From assembly GCF_018917525.1 (NCBI RefSeq), contig NZ_JAHLOS010000017.1, positions 1 to 64,000 on the forward strand: a stretch of DNA of 64,000 nt, read 5' to 3'. Source of the stretch: Enterococcus raffinosus (lineage in GTDB: Bacteria > Bacillota > Bacilli > Lactobacillales > Enterococcaceae). Positions 9,259 to 21,072 of the stretch are shown piece by piece. The number at the start of each line of letters is the position of its first letter. Position 1 is the stretch's first letter. The position numbers and the translations under genes are program-made. The notes beneath the pieces are model-generated. The model did not search any database and was not told the DNA's origin. It saw only the letters and a program-made list of their open reading frames with translations.

Positions 9259-10020
9259 TTAGAAATATTTTTTCGCTGGTTCAACCACCAGATAACGATA
9301 AGGATCTTCACCTTCAGAATGGGTTTTGATGTACTCATCTTTACTCAACGCTGAATGAATCATTTTTCGTTCAAAAGCAGGCATTGGTTCTAAAAATACT
9401 GGACGACCTGTTTCCTTAACCTTTTCAGCGGTTCGCTGAGCTAAGCGAGTTAAAACTTCTTCGCGTTTTTGACGATAATTTCCGACATTTACAACGACTG
9501 ATAATTTTTCTTTCGCTACGCGGTGCAGAAAGACTTGAGCTAAATACTGTAGAGCATTCAAAATCTTACCGTGTTTACCAATCAGCATCCCTTGCTTGCT
9601 AGTTTCTAGATTCATGACAATCAAACCACTTGTTTCATGTTGAATCTTAACCAACGCTGGTACTCCCATGTCATTCGTAATATTCGTTAAGTAAAGTGCC
9701 AATTCTTTGACAGCCTCGTCCTCATCTAGTTCAACTAATTGACCGGTCGTGTCTGCTGTTTTTACAGGCTCCTGTACTTCTTCCATTATTGACTCAACAG
9801 GCTGTTCTTCTGTTGATTCTTTCACCGGTTCGGAAGTAACAGCAGTTTCAGCAACAATAACTGGCTCGATTGATACACGAGCATCTTTTTTTCCCATTCC
9901 TAGGAAACCTTTTTTCGCATCTGCTAAAATTTCAATATCGACGGCTTCTTTCTTCAACCCTAAAGCGTGCAATCCTTTTGAAATTGCTTCATCGATCGTT
10001 GGACCTTCATAAACAGGCAT
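9259..10020 (-). CDS. jag: RNA-binding protein Jag/KhpB (Jag_N, KH, R3H domains)
   Basis: 253 residues. Jag_N (about 1-50) begins MPVYEGPTIDEAISKGLHAL and contains KKGFLGMGKKDARV. An acidic, low-complexity linker (about 55-100, rich in Glu, Val, Pro and Thr) follows. The KH domain (about 120-185) includes LIGKHGKILNALQYL, and the R3H domain is near the end (RTAEKVKETGRPVFLEPMPAFERKMIHSAL). KhpB homologues bind RNA with KhpA and affect cell division and elongation. The gene follows yidC by 36 bp, the usual order. Confidence 0.93.
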   Translation of the reverse strand: MPVYEGPTIDEAISKGLHALGLKKEAVDIEILADAKKGFLGMGKKDARVSIEPVIVAETAVTSEPVKESTEEQPVESIMEEVQEPVKTADTTGQLVELDEDEAVKELALYLTNITNDMGVPALVKIQHETSGLIVMNLETSKQGMLIGKHGKILNALQYLAQVFLHRVAKEKLSVVVNVGNYRQKREEVLTRLAQRTAEKVKETGRPVFLEPMPAFERKMIHSALSKDEYIKTHSEGEDPYRYLVVEPAKKYF

Positions 10021-10056
10021 TTTCTAAACCTCCTTATTTGTAGTTTTTTATCATGC

Positions 10057-10878
10057 TTATTTTTTTCGTTTTTTCTTCGGATGCTTGGCTTTTTGAAGCG
10101 CACGTTCTCTTTCACGAATTTGACGAGCAGCTTCTTCTCTTTCGCGACGAATCTTGAAAGGATTATTAATTAATAGTGTTTGAACTACTTGGAAAGCATT
10201 CGAAATTACCCAGTACAATGACAAACCACTTGCCAAATTTAATGCCATAACAAAGATCATCACTGGCATCGCAAAATTCATGATTTTCAATGAAGCATTG
10301 GATTCTAGCTGGCTCATACTAGATAGATAACTGCTTGCAAAAGTAAAGATGGCTGCAAGTATCGGTAAAATAAAGTATGGGTCGGATTGACTTAAGTTCA
10401 ACCATAGAAAATGCCCAGATCGCAACTCAGGAATCCGTAAAATCGCTTGATACAAAGCCATCATTACTGGCATTTGAACTAACAGTGGTAAACAACCTGC
10501 GTAAGGGCTCACATTATTTTCTGCATAAAGTTTTTTCGTTTCCTCTTGCAGTTTCTGTTGTGTCTCTTGGTCACGAGTATTGTATTTTTGTTGGAGTGCT
10601 TTGATTTTAGGCTGTAATTCCTGCGTTTTACGCATACTTTTTGTTTGGAAATGCATAAGCGGCATCAAAATGATCCGAATAATGATCGTAAATAAAATGA
10701 TCCCGATTCCGACATTGCCAAATGATAGTCCCTTAATCGCTTGCCCGAAATAATAGACGACATAACGATCCCACACGCCGCTGCTGCTTGCACTAACTTC
10801 TCCAGTACCACAGGCGGATAACAAGAAGACGAGACTCAGTAATCCTGTCATTAATAGTATTTTTTTATAGTTCTTCAC
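10057..10878 (-). CDS. yidC: Membrane protein insertase YidC (lipoprotein form, SpoIIIJ-type)
   Basis: 273 residues. A lipoprotein signal ends in LLSAC, with the modified Cys at residue 23. Five hydrophobic segments follow, with the conserved sequences IIIRIILMPLMHFQTKSMRK and GCLPLLVQMPVMMALYQAI; the Arg in the first provides the hydrophilic groove. The C-terminus is strongly basic (KAKHPKKKRKK), as in Gram-positive YidC1 proteins that contact ribosomes. It lies 17 bp downstream of rnpA in the rnpA-yidC-jag unit. Confidence 0.95.
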   Translation of the reverse strand: MKNYKKILLMTGLLSLVFLLSACGTGEVSASSSGVWDRYVVYYFGQAIKGLSFGNVGIGIILFTIIIRIILMPLMHFQTKSMRKTQELQPKIKALQQKYNTRDQETQQKLQEETKKLYAENNVSPYAGCLPLLVQMPVMMALYQAILRIPELRSGHFLWLNLSQSDPYFILPILAAIFTFASSYLSSMSQLESNASLKIMNFAMPVMIFVMALNLASGLSLYWVISNAFQVVQTLLINNPFKIRREREEAARQIRERERALQKAKHPKKKRKK

Positions 10879-10895
10879 TTACATCTGTTTCCTTC

Positions 10896-11231
10896 CTAAC
10901 TTAATATTTTTGCTAATTTTAAGACATGTATAAGATTCGAACGCATTTCATCATGAGGCAGATCTTTCGTAGCTGGGCGTGCAATCACGATAAAGTCTAT
11001 AGGTGGTAATTCAGTTTTCAATTCTTGCAGAACTGCTCGAATTTGACGTTTTACTTGATTTCGTGCTACAGCATTCCCAACTTTTTTACCGACTGACAAG
11101 CCTACTCGAAAATGTTTTTGACCAGAAGGTTCTAGACGGTAAACTACGAATTTTCGATTCGCAAAAGAAGCACCTTCTTCAAACACTTTTTGAAACTCTC
11201 GTTCTTTTTTGACCCGATATTTTTTCTGCAT
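10896..11231 (-). CDS. rnpA: Ribonuclease P protein component
   Basis: 111 residues, the family norm. The signature RNQVKR is at 57-62, with upstream FRVGLSVGKKVGNAV and downstream RPATKDLPHDEMRSNLIHVL. It binds the catalytic RNase P RNA (gene not in this window) and matures tRNA 5' ends. The start is ATG at 11231 (MQKKYRVKKEREFQKVFEEG). It lies 137 bp downstream of rpmH with a terminator-like hairpin between. Confidence 0.95.
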   Translation of the reverse strand: MQKKYRVKKEREFQKVFEEGASFANRKFVVYRLEPSGQKHFRVGLSVGKKVGNAVARNQVKRQIRAVLQELKTELPPIDFIVIARPATKDLPHDEMRSNLIHVLKLAKILS

Positions 11232-11340
11232 CTAGTTTCCTTCGTTTCTTTTAAATCTATACCTGACAATAATACCATACTTCAAATTAAGGAATCATCT
11301 TTATTTATCAGAAAAATTCCTTAAGAATCGCATTTTGGGT

Positions 11341-11368
11341 ACAAAAAAAACCACTGACCGGCAGTGGC
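11341..11368 (-). terminator. Terminator/attenuator after rpmH
   Basis: Minus strand: CCACTG, loop, CAGTGG, then eight T. It follows the rpmH stop directly, so it would lower read-through from the abundant L34 message into rnpA. Confidence 0.75.
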
Positions 11369-11503
11369 TTAAGCAGCAAGTACTTTTCTTCCTTTACGAC
11401 GACGGCTTGCTAATACGCGACGGCCGTTTTTAGTGCTCATGCGTTTACGGAATCCATGAACTTTTTGACGTTTACGTTTATTGGGTTGATAAGTTCTTTT
11501 CAT
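11369..11503 (-). CDS. rpmH: 50S ribosomal protein L34
   Basis: 44 residues, translated from the sequence: it begins [20 protein letters not shown] and ends with a basic stretch and KGRKVLAA. Length and sequence are typical of bacterial L34. The ribosome binding site GGAGG lies 8 bases upstream of ATG at 11503. It is the first gene on the left side of the origin, divergent from dnaA. Confidence 0.97.
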   Translation of the reverse strand: MKRTYQPNKRKRQKVHGFRKRMSTKNGRRVLASRRRKGRKVLAA

Positions 11504-11559
11504 TAAAATACACCTCCATAGCTAACTTTACATAGACATACCCGAATATTATAACGACT

Positions 11560-12122
11560 CATCCCCTACTTTGTCAATCACGAAATGAAAAAGGCTGTTG
11601 AAATTCGGATATTTCCATGCTTCCTCCTGTATTTTTTTAACGATAATTTGGAAAATCGTTCTCTCATTTTTTGAAAAATCGTGTTTATCTGAAAAACTAT
11701 TTGATAACCTCAAAGAAAATTTTATCCACAAAATCTGGGGATAAAATGCTAGTAATTGTGCAAAACATTTATCCACAAAAAAATTTGCATAGAATTTTCA
11801 AACGCCTTTTCCCCAAGATTTTATCTTTTTGATAACTTGTCCACAAGGTGGATAACTTATGTGAACAAGTTCGTTCGTTCTTTGTCTCTCGTGCCCTTTA
11901 ATTTTTTATTTTTGTGCATTGTTCAGTGGAAAAAGAGAATTATCCACAATTTACAATCTAGTTGTGCATATTTTTTTACATATTCGTGGATAGTACTTTT
12001 GTATTTTTATACATTCTGTGGAAAAAGAGAATTATCGTCCTATTTTGTTTCTGGTTGTGGAAAACTTTTTAAAAAAATGATAAAGTATGTCTATCTGAAT
12101 TTATTAATTAGGAGGCGATTAT
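11560..12122. other. oriC: oriC, upstream DnaA-box cluster between rpmH and dnaA
   Basis: About 0.6 kb without a credible gene. DnaA boxes: TTATCCACA at 11722-11730, 11769-11777 and 11940-11948; TTGTCCACA at 11837-11845; GGTGGATAA (reverse) at 11847-11855; and weaker TGTGGAAAA (reverse) at 12017-12025 and 12056-12064. The sequence is AT-rich throughout. With the second cluster after dnaA it forms the bipartite origin known from Bacillus. The dnaA promoter must also lie here, but no single -35/-10 pair is convincing. Confidence 0.9.
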
Positions 12123-13448
12123 TTGACCTCATTGGACAATTTCTGGCAGGAATTGAAGGACAGTTACAAAAATGACCTCAATCCTGCCAGTTATGATGCT
12201 TGGGTAGGTACAGCTAAACCCTTATCTTTAGCTCATAATCAATTGACGATCGAAGTTACAAGTGACTTACATAAGCGCTATTGGGAAAAACATTTGGCGG
12301 CGAAAATCGTTGAGATCGGTTTTAAAGTAACCGGCGATGAGATTATGCCATTATTTGTTACACCAGATGAAGCACCACCCATTAGCATTGTGGAAAAAGA
12401 GGAACCACCCAAAGTTGAAACAACGAAGCGAGCAATGCTCAATCCTAAATATACGTTTGACACCTTCGTAATCGGGAAGGGCAATCAAATGGCGCATGCG
12501 GCAGCTTTAGTTGTTGCTGAAGAACCCGGATCAATCTACAATCCACTTTTCTTCTATGGGGGAGTTGGTTTAGGTAAAACCCATTTGATGCATGCTATTG
12601 GACATCAAATGCTTGCAATAAATCCGCAGGCAAAAGTCAAATATGTTTCTAGTGAGACATTCGCAAACGACTTTATCAATTCAATCAAGAATAAAACCTC
12701 AGAGGAATTTCGACAGGAATACCGCAAAGTAGACCTATTGCTAGTAGACGATATTCAATTTTTTGCCGACAAAGAAGCAACTCAAGAAGAGTTTTTCCAT
12801 ACTTTTGAAAATTTATATAATGATAATAAACAAATCGTCCTGACTAGTGATCGCCTACCAAATGAAATACCAAAGTTACAAGAACGATTAGTTTCTCGCT
12901 TTGCCTGGGGCTTATCGGTAGATATCACACCGCCAGATCTAGAAACACGAACTGCGATTTTAAGGAAAAAAGCGCAGGCAGAAAATCTTGAAATACCAGA
13001 TGATACTCTGAGTTACATTGCAGGACAAATTGATTCTAATATCCGTGAACTAGAAGGGGCTTTGGTTCGAGTACAAGCTTTCGCCACGATGAATAGTGCT
13101 GATATCACGACTAGTATCGCGGCAGATGCTTTAAAAAGTTTGAAAGGGACCAGCAACTCACAACTTTCCATCAGTAAAATCCAAGATGAAGTCGCTAAGT
13201 TTTATCATATCCAGTTAAAGGATTTAAAAGGAAAGAAACGTGTCAAAACGATTGTTGTTCCGCGACAAATCGCTATGTATTTAGCTCGAGAAATGACTGA
13301 AAGTTCTTTACCTAAAATTGGTGCTGAATTTGGTGGAAAAGATCATACAACTGTCATTCACGCACACGAAAAAATCAGCCAATTAATGAAAAATGACAGC
13401 AGTATTCAACAAGAAATCGCAGAAATCAAAAACCTACTGTTAGGTTAG
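12123..13448 (+). CDS. dnaA: Chromosomal replication initiator protein DnaA
   Basis: 441 residues. Domain I is at 1-75, a short linker (domain II) at about 80-105, and the AAA+ domain III has Walker A GGVGLGKT at 146-153 and Walker [11 protein letters not shown]. Domain IV carries the DnaA-box-binding signature [15 protein letters not shown] near the C-terminus. Translation starts at TTG (12123); AGGAGG is 7 bases upstream, and the protein aligns from its first residue ([11 protein letters not shown]). DnaA opens oriC and represses its own gene through the surrounding boxes. Confidence 0.97.
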   Translation: MTSLDNFWQELKDSYKNDLNPASYDAWVGTAKPLSLAHNQLTIEVTSDLHKRYWEKHLAAKIVEIGFKVTGDEIMPLFVTPDEAPPISIVEKEEPPKVETTKRAMLNPKYTFDTFVIGKGNQMAHAAALVVAEEPGSIYNPLFFYGGVGLGKTHLMHAIGHQMLAINPQAKVKYVSSETFANDFINSIKNKTSEEFRQEYRKVDLLLVDDIQFFADKEATQEEFFHTFENLYNDNKQIVLTSDRLPNEIPKLQERLVSRFAWGLSVDITPPDLETRTAILRKKAQAENLEIPDDTLSYIAGQIDSNIRELEGALVRVQAFATMNSADITTSIAADALKSLKGTSNSQLSISKIQDEVAKFYHIQLKDLKGKKRVKTIVVPRQIAMYLAREMTESSLPKIGAEFGGKDHTTVIHAHEKISQLMKNDSSIQQEIAEIKNLLLG

Positions 13449-13610
13449 GTTGTGGAAAATAAAGAAAAAGAAACTCTGTTTATCCACACCTTTTCCACAA
13501 GTGGAAAACTTGATATTTCAAGCTTTGACTCACTTTTTCCACATGATTAACAGGCCCTACTACTTTTATTACTTAATTTATTAAATAAATAAAGAAAACG
13601 TCTTCCAGCT
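13449..13610. other. oriC: oriC, second DnaA-box cluster and likely unwinding element between dnaA and dnaN
   Basis: Boxes: TGTGGAAAA (reverse) 13452-13460, TTATCCACA 13481-13489, TTTTCCACA 13492-13500 and 13535-13543. Directly after the last box, 13558-13600 is a run of A/T with almost no G or C (TTATTACTTAATTTATTAAA and onward). Position and order match the Bacillus-type downstream region where DnaA opens the duplex. Confidence 0.8.
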
Positions 13611-13698
13611 AAAAACCTTTGAGGCTAAACTAGTTGAGTCATACTATCTAATTCATTTTTCTATATAAAACTAATTAAAATAAAAAAGGAGTTCCATT

Positions 13699-14829
13699 AT
13701 GAAATTTACGATTAATCGTGCACGCTTCATTCAAGAATTACAAACTGTCCAACGAGCAATCTCTACTAAAACAACGATTCCGATCTTAACAGGAGTAAAA
13801 ATTGAGCTGAATAATGAAGGATTAAATTTAACAGGTAGCAATGCCGATATTTCGATTGAAACTTTTCTAGCTGTCGATGATGAGAAAGCTGAATTACAAA
13901 TTGCTGAAGTAGGTACAATTGTTTTACAAGCTCGTTTTTTCAGTGAAATTATTCGACGCTTACCAGAAGCGACTTTTACATTAGAAGTCCAAGAAAATCA
14001 TCAAGTATTAATCACTTCTGGAGCAGCTCATTTTACAGTTAATGGTTTAGATGCAGATAATTATCCACATTTGCCAGTCGTTGAAGAACAAAATCAGTTA
14101 AAATTACCTGTCCACATGTTGACAAAATTAATCGGCGAAACGGTGTTCTCAGTTTCACAACATGAAAGTCGCCCGATTTTGACAGGGGTTCACTTCACGA
14201 TGTCTAACGGCCAATTATTAGCAGTTGCGACAGACTCTCATCGTTTGAGTCAACGGATTGTGCCTGTAGAAAATGCGAATACTGATTTTGATATTGTTAT
14301 ACCCGGAAAAAGCTTAGTTGAACTTTCTCGTTCATTGTCAGATGAAGAAGCGGAAGTAGAGATCAGCATCATGGAGAACCAAGTTTTATTCAAAACGCCA
14401 ACGATGTATTTCTATTCTCGTTTACTAGAAGGAAATTATCCTGATACGAATCGTTTAATCCCAACTAGCTTCAATACTGAGATTACTTTCTCTGTTCCAA
14501 CGTTCTTGGCAGCTATCGAACGTGCTTCTTTACTTTCCCACGAAGGCCGTAATAATATCGTCCGTTTAGCAATTGCTGATAATTCAGTTATTCTTTACGG
14601 AAATTCGCCAGAAATCGGTAAAGTAGAGGAAGAACTGGTTTATGAAAAAGTTAGTGGAGACCCATTAGAAATTTCTTTTAACCCTGATTACATGAAAGAT
14701 GCTTTACGTGCTTTCGGTGATATGAGTATCAAGATTCAATTTATTTCAGCGATTCGTCCGTTTACTTTGGAACCGAGTGAAGGGGATGTTTCCTTTATTC
14801 AATTGATCACACCCGTACGGACTAATTAA
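13699..14829 (+). CDS. dnaN: DNA polymerase III beta subunit (sliding clamp)
   Basis: 376 residues with three repeated clamp domains of about 120 residues. It begins MKFTINRARFIQELQTVQRA and contains TKTTIPILTGVKIEL and ATDSHRLSQR; the C-terminus SFIQLITPVRTN is the usual DnaN end. The clamp tethers Pol III and other partners to DNA. GGAG sits 8 bases before ATG. It is 250 bp downstream of dnaA and closed by a strong terminator, so it is separated from the yaaA-recF-gyr unit. Confidence 0.97.
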   Translation: MKFTINRARFIQELQTVQRAISTKTTIPILTGVKIELNNEGLNLTGSNADISIETFLAVDDEKAELQIAEVGTIVLQARFFSEIIRRLPEATFTLEVQENHQVLITSGAAHFTVNGLDADNYPHLPVVEEQNQLKLPVHMLTKLIGETVFSVSQHESRPILTGVHFTMSNGQLLAVATDSHRLSQRIVPVENANTDFDIVIPGKSLVELSRSLSDEEAEVEISIMENQVLFKTPTMYFYSRLLEGNYPDTNRLIPTSFNTEITFSVPTFLAAIERASLLSHEGRNNIVRLAIADNSVILYGNSPEIGKVEEELVYEKVSGDPLEISFNPDYMKDALRAFGDMSIKIQFISAIRPFTLEPSEGDVSFIQLITPVRTN

Positions 14830-14898
14830 GGAAAAACAGTGAGTTTCACAAGTTTTTTGAAAAATATGAAAATAAATTGTAAAAAATACATTCCCAGT

Positions 14899-14940
14899 AA
14901 AAGGTCTTAAAATCGATTTTAAGACCTTTTACTTTTTTTT
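14899..14940 (+). terminator. Terminator after dnaN
   Basis: AAAAGGTCTTAAAAT and ATTTTAAGACCTTTT form an exact long stem, followed by ACTTTTTTTT. It isolates dnaN from the next transcription unit. Confidence 0.85.
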
Positions 14941-14998
14941 GAGTGAATTAATTAAAAAGGGTTAAAACTTCTTAAAACGAAAAATACAACGAGTTAAT

Positions 14999-15027
14999 TT
15001 GTTTTATCTATTAAAAAAGGGTATAAT
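14999..15027 (+). promoter_or_regulatory. Sigma-A promoter of yaaA-recF-gyrB-gyrA
   Basis: TTGTTT at 14999-15004 and TATAAT at 15022-15027 with a 17-base spacer, about 37 bases before the yaaA start and just after the dnaN terminator. Confidence 0.75.
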
Positions 15028-15063
15028 GAAGAGGTGTTTCTAGCATGAAAATGAGGGATGAAT

Positions 15064-15306
15064 GTGAAACAAAAAATTTTTTTAGAAACAGAGTTCATGA
15101 CGCTTGGTCAGTTATTGAAAGAGATTAATTTAATCTCTAGTGGTGGACAAGCCAAGTGGTTTCTTGCAGAAGAAACAGTATTTGTAGATGGCGAGTTGGA
15201 AAACCGCCGTGGCCGAAAGCTCTATCCGGGAATGATGATTGAGATTCCTGAGGTAGGAACTTTTTTTATGGTCAAAAATAAGGAAGAACAAGATGCAGCT
15301 GAATAG
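15064..15306 (+). CDS. yaaA: S4-domain RNA-binding protein YaaA
   Basis: 80 residues from GTG at 15064. An ATG six bases upstream (15058) directly abuts GAGGG with no spacer, so the GTG with a 6-base spacer is preferred. The S4 signature SSGGQAKWFL.E..V.VDGE..NRRGRKLYPG is intact. The gene is conserved between dnaN and recF in Firmicutes and is thought to act on ribosome assembly. Its 3' end overlaps recF by 14 bp. Confidence 0.9.
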   Translation: MKQKIFLETEFMTLGQLLKEINLISSGGQAKWFLAEETVFVDGELENRRGRKLYPGMMIEIPEVGTFFMVKNKEEQDAAE

Positions 15307-16411
15307 GCTTGAGTTGAGAAATTACCGTAATTATCAAGAACTTATTATGGAATTTCCAAACCGATTAAATATTTTTTTAGGTGAGAATGCCCAAGGAAAG
15401 ACCAATCTCTTAGAAAGCATCTATGTTTTAGCTTTAACCCGTAGTCATAGAACTAGCAGTGAGCAAGAATTAATTGGTTGGGAAGATGATTTTGCTCAAA
15501 TAAAAGGTCGTATCCAACGTGGGACTAGTGAGTTAGAGTTGGAGTTATTACTAACGAAAAAAGGCCGTAAATCTAAGGTGAATCATATTGAACAAAAGAA
15601 ATTGAGCAGTTATATCGGCCAGTTGAATGTCATTTTGTTTGCCCCAGAGGATCTTTCCTTAGTGAAGGGAAGTCCTCAAATGAGACGGCGGTTCATAGAT
15701 ATGGAATTAGGGCAAATCAATCCGGTCTATCTCTATGACTTGGCTCAGTATCAGAAGACTTTGAAACAGCGTAATCTTTATCTCAAGCAATTATCTGAAA
15801 AGAAACAAACAGATGAGATTTACCTCGATATTTTAACGGAACAGCTGGTAGATTTTGGTAGTAAGGTCTTAGCTAACCGTCTGAAGTTTGTTAAAAAGCT
15901 GGAGTATTGGTCTAATGATCTTCACGGTAAGATCACTAATCAAAAAGAAACGTTGGCAATCGAATATGATGCCAGTCTCCCGCTAGAAAGTGAAGAAGTT
16001 GAAAAAATTCGCAGTATTTTTCTGAATGAACTACAGAAAAATCGCAAGCGGGAAATATTCAAAGGAAACACTTTTTTAGGTCCTCATCGAGATGATTTGA
16101 TCTTTAAGGTTAATCAACAAAATGTTCAGACTTATGGGTCACAGGGACAACAACGAACGACTGCTTTAAGTGTCAAATTGGCAGAGATCGATTTGATGAA
16201 AGAAGAAACAGGAGAATATCCGATTTTACTTTTAGACGACGTCATGAGTGAACTTGATGATAGTCGTCAGATTCATTTATTAGAGACGATTGAAAATAAG
16301 GTCCAGACATTTTTAACAACAACAACGTTGAATCATGTTAAAGGTAAAATGACGGTCCATCCGGATATTTTTTATGTCTATCAAGGGCAGATAGAAAGGA
16401 AAGAAACGTAG
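15293..16411 (+). CDS. recF: DNA replication and repair protein RecF
   Basis: 372 residues. Walker A GENAQGKT is at 30-37, the ABC signature region is GSQGQQRTTALSVKLAE, and Walker B is ILLLDDVMSELDDSR. RecF loads RecA at gaps with RecO and RecR. The start ATG lies inside the yaaA end. The stop TAG is immediately followed by the gyrB ATG, so yaaA, recF and gyrB form one operon. Confidence 0.96.
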   Translation: MQLNRLELRNYRNYQELIMEFPNRLNIFLGENAQGKTNLLESIYVLALTRSHRTSSEQELIGWEDDFAQIKGRIQRGTSELELELLLTKKGRKSKVNHIEQKKLSSYIGQLNVILFAPEDLSLVKGSPQMRRRFIDMELGQINPVYLYDLAQYQKTLKQRNLYLKQLSEKKQTDEIYLDILTEQLVDFGSKVLANRLKFVKKLEYWSNDLHGKITNQKETLAIEYDASLPLESEEVEKIRSIFLNELQKNRKREIFKGNTFLGPHRDDLIFKVNQQNVQTYGSQGQQRTTALSVKLAEIDLMKEETGEYPILLLDDVMSELDDSRQIHLLETIENKVQTFLTTTTLNHVKGKMTVHPDIFYVYQGQIERKET

Positions 16412-18361
<1,950 letters not shown>

Positions 18362-18375
18362 TGAGGAGGATCAAT

Positions 18376-20889
18376 TTGGAAGATCGAAGAGAAAATATAC
18401 AGGCCGTCAATCTAACCAGTGAAATGAAAGACTCCTTCATTGATTATGCGATGAGTGTCATTGTGGCACGTGCTTTACCGGATGTGCGGGATGGCTTAAA
18501 GCCCGTTCATCGTCGGATTTTATATGGAATGAATGAATTAGGAGTCACTCCTGATAAGCCGCATAAAAAATCTGCTCGTATTGTTGGGGATGTAATGGGT
18601 AAGTATCATCCTCACGGTGACAGTGCGATTTATGAATCAATGGTACGGATGGCACAATCATTCAGCTACCGCAATATGTTAGTAGATGGACACGGAAACT
18701 TTGGTTCTGTCGATGGTGATGGCGCGGCGGCGATGCGTTATACCGAAGCACGTCTAAGTAAGATCGCGATGGAAATGCTGCGGGATATCAATAAAGATAC
18801 CGTTGATTTTCAAGGAAACTATGACGACAGCGAACAAGAGCCAGTGGTATTACCAGCACGTTTCCCAAATTTATTAGTTAATGGAGCAACTGGGATCGCA
18901 GTTGGTATGGCAACGAATATTCCACCTCATAATTTAAGAGAAGTGACAGCCGGAATCGAACTGTTGATGGAAAATCCTGAAGCAACGACACAAGAATTAA
19001 TGGAGTGTATTCCAGGACCAGATTTCCCAACTGGCGGTTTAGTGATGGGAAAATCAGGAATTCGTCGGGCATATGAAACAGGTAAGGGCTCAATTACAGT
19101 TCGTGCGAAGATCGAGATCGAGGAACAAAAGAATGGCAAGGAACGAATTATTGTTACCGAATTGCCATACATGGTTAATAAAGCTAAACTGATCGAACGA
19201 ATTTCTGAATTGCATCGAGATAAACGAGTAGAGGGCATTACTGATTTACGAGATGAGTCTTCTCGTGAAGGAATGCGGGTTGTCATCGAAGTTCGTCGTG
19301 ATGTCAGTGCTTCTGTCATTTTGAACAATTTATACAAGATGACATCACTGCAAACATCCTTTAGTTTCAATATGCTAGCAATTGAAAAAGGTGTACCAAG
19401 AATCTTGAACTTGAAGCAAATCTTGGAAAATTATATCGAGCATCAAAAAATTGTTATTACTCGTCGAACAATCTTCGATAAGAAAAAAGCCGAAGCACGT
19501 GCTCATATCTTAGAAGGTTTGCGTATCGCGTTAGATCACATAGACGAGATTATTGCAACGATTCGTAATTCGGCTTCAGATGATGTCGCTAAAACGACAT
19601 TGATGGAACGATTTGAATTATCTGATCGTCAAGCACAAGCAATCTTAGATATGCGTTTACGCCGTTTAACGGGCTTAGAACGCGAGAAAATCGAAAATGA
19701 ATACCAAGAGCTATTAAAGACAATCAGCGACTTAGAGGACATTTTAGCGCGTCCTGAACGTGTGGAAGAAATTATTCGTACGGAATTAGCAGAAATTGCT
19801 GCTAAATTTGGTGATGATCGTCGAACAGAATTATTAGTCGGTGAAGTATTGAGTCTTGAAGATGAAGATTTGATCGAAGAAGAAGATGTTGTCATTACAC
19901 TAACAAATAATGGCTACATCAAACGTGTAGCATCGACTGAGTTTCGATCACAACGTCGTGGTGGACGAGGAGTTCAAGGGATGGGAATTCACGATGATGA
20001 TTTCGTGAAAACATTAATCTCATGTTCGACTCACGATACATTGTTATTCTTTACTAATAGCGGACGTGTGTACCGGGCGAAGGGGTATGAAGTACCTGAA
20101 TATGGCCGGACAGCTAAAGGGATACCAATTATCAATCTACTGGGAATTGATTCGAATGAAACAATTCAAGCGGTAATTTCGGTAAATGGACAAGCAGAAG
20201 ATGGACATTTCTTATTCTTTGTTACGAAGAAAGGAACGGTCAAACGTACAACTGTTACGGCTTTCTCAAATATTCGTGCCAATGGATTGATTGCGATTGG
20301 ACTGCGTGAAGGTGATGAACTAGTAAATGTAATGTCCACTGAAGGTGACGAAACGATCATTATTGGTACTCACGATGGCTATTCTGTAACCTTTAAGGAA
20401 GCAGTTGTTCGCGATATGGGTCGGACAGCCAGCGGAGTTCGCGGGATTCGCTTACGAGACGAAGATTACGTGATCGGCTCAGCTGTACTGAAAGAAGATC
20501 AAGAAGTTTTGGTTATTACCGAAAAAGGTTATGGTAAACGGACGAAAGCTTCTGAATATCCAATCAAAGGTCGTGGTGGTAAAGGGATCAAGACCGCGAA
20601 TGTCAAAGAGAAGAATGGTCCACTAGCAGGATTGACTACGGTTACTGGCGATGAAGATACTCTTTTGATTACAGATAAGGGTGTAATCATTCGTTTCAAT
20701 GCAGGCAGTATTTCACAAACAGGTCGAGCTACTTTAGGCGTTCGTTTGATGAAGATGGAAGAAAACACGAAAGTTGTGACGATGGCCATCGTTGATAAAG
20801 AAGACGAAGAAGTCGAAGAGACTGAGACAGTCGAGACTGTAGAAACAACGGAAATTACTGAAGAAACACAAAATGATACAGAAGAATAA
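18376..20889 (+). CDS. gyrA: DNA gyrase subunit A
   Basis: 837 residues from TTG at 18376, chosen because AGGAGGA lies 5 bases upstream and the family starts near here; an earlier in-frame GTG at 18361 has no such site. The catalytic Tyr lies in the [12 protein letters not shown] region. The quinolone-determining segment [17 protein letters not shown] keeps Ser and Glu at the two resistance hot spots, so it looks wild type. Six C-terminal beta-pinwheel repeats include the GyrA box RRGGRGVQG, and the tail is strongly acidic. Confidence 0.97.
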   Translation: MEDRRENIQAVNLTSEMKDSFIDYAMSVIVARALPDVRDGLKPVHRRILYGMNELGVTPDKPHKKSARIVGDVMGKYHPHGDSAIYESMVRMAQSFSYRNMLVDGHGNFGSVDGDGAAAMRYTEARLSKIAMEMLRDINKDTVDFQGNYDDSEQEPVVLPARFPNLLVNGATGIAVGMATNIPPHNLREVTAGIELLMENPEATTQELMECIPGPDFPTGGLVMGKSGIRRAYETGKGSITVRAKIEIEEQKNGKERIIVTELPYMVNKAKLIERISELHRDKRVEGITDLRDESSREGMRVVIEVRRDVSASVILNNLYKMTSLQTSFSFNMLAIEKGVPRILNLKQILENYIEHQKIVITRRTIFDKKKAEARAHILEGLRIALDHIDEIIATIRNSASDDVAKTTLMERFELSDRQAQAILDMRLRRLTGLEREKIENEYQELLKTISDLEDILARPERVEEIIRTELAEIAAKFGDDRRTELLVGEVLSLEDEDLIEEEDVVITLTNNGYIKRVASTEFRSQRRGGRGVQGMGIHDDDFVKTLISCSTHDTLLFFTNSGRVYRAKGYEVPEYGRTAKGIPIINLLGIDSNETIQAVISVNGQAEDGHFLFFVTKKGTVKRTTVTAFSNIRANGLIAIGLREGDELVNVMSTEGDETIIIGTHDGYSVTFKEAVVRDMGRTASGVRGIRLRDEDYVIGSAVLKEDQEVLVITEKGYGKRTKASEYPIKGRGGKGIKTANVKEKNGPLAGLTTVTGDEDTLLITDKGVIIRFNAGSISQTGRATLGVRLMKMEENTKVVTMAIVDKEDEEVEETETVETVETTEITEETQNDTEE

Positions 20890-20896
20890 AAAAAGC

Positions 20897-20927
20897 ATAA
20901 AGGCTGGAAGCATTTCCAGTCTTTTTT
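20897..20927 (+). terminator. Terminator after gyrA
   Basis: GGCTGGAA, loop GCAT, TTCCAGTC and then TTTTTT, a few bases after the gyrA stop. It ends the yaaA-gyrA operon. Confidence 0.8.
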
Positions 20928-20950
20928 CGTACCTTAAAGTAAAGAAACAT

Positions 20951-20979
20951 TTGATTTTTGCAGGATGATTATGTATAAT
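20951..20979 (+). promoter_or_regulatory. Sigma-A promoter of rpsF-ssb-rpsR
   Basis: TTGATT at 20951-20956 and a perfect TATAAT at 20974-20979 with a 17-base spacer, giving a leader of about 85 bases before rpsF. Confidence 0.8.
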
Positions 20980-20984
20980 GAATA

Positions 20985-21072
20985 TTTGTGAGTAGTCTAG
21001 ATAAAATTTAGATCGCTCTCCTTGCTCTTAATAAAATTAAGAGCCTTATAGTCCATAGGGAGGTGAAAATCA
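20985..21072 (+). promoter_or_regulatory. 5' leader of rpsF mRNA with a hairpin
   Basis: The leader contains GCTCTTAAT-AAA-ATTAAGAGC (21024-21044), an exact 9-bp stem, placed just before the AGGGAGGTG ribosome binding site. In many bacteria an S6:S18-binding leader regulates this operon. I cannot match the published motif with certainty here, so the regulatory role is inferred from position. Confidence 0.4.

Noticed and set aside
11549-12175. Open frames in the oriC region (minus 11549-11776, plus 11756-12175)
   Set aside because: They run through DnaA boxes, have no ribosome binding site and no protein-like pattern; the plus frame overlaps dnaA out of frame.
18376-18750. Quinolone resistance change in GyrA
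   Set aside because: The key segment GDSAIYE keeps the susceptible-type Ser and Glu residues.
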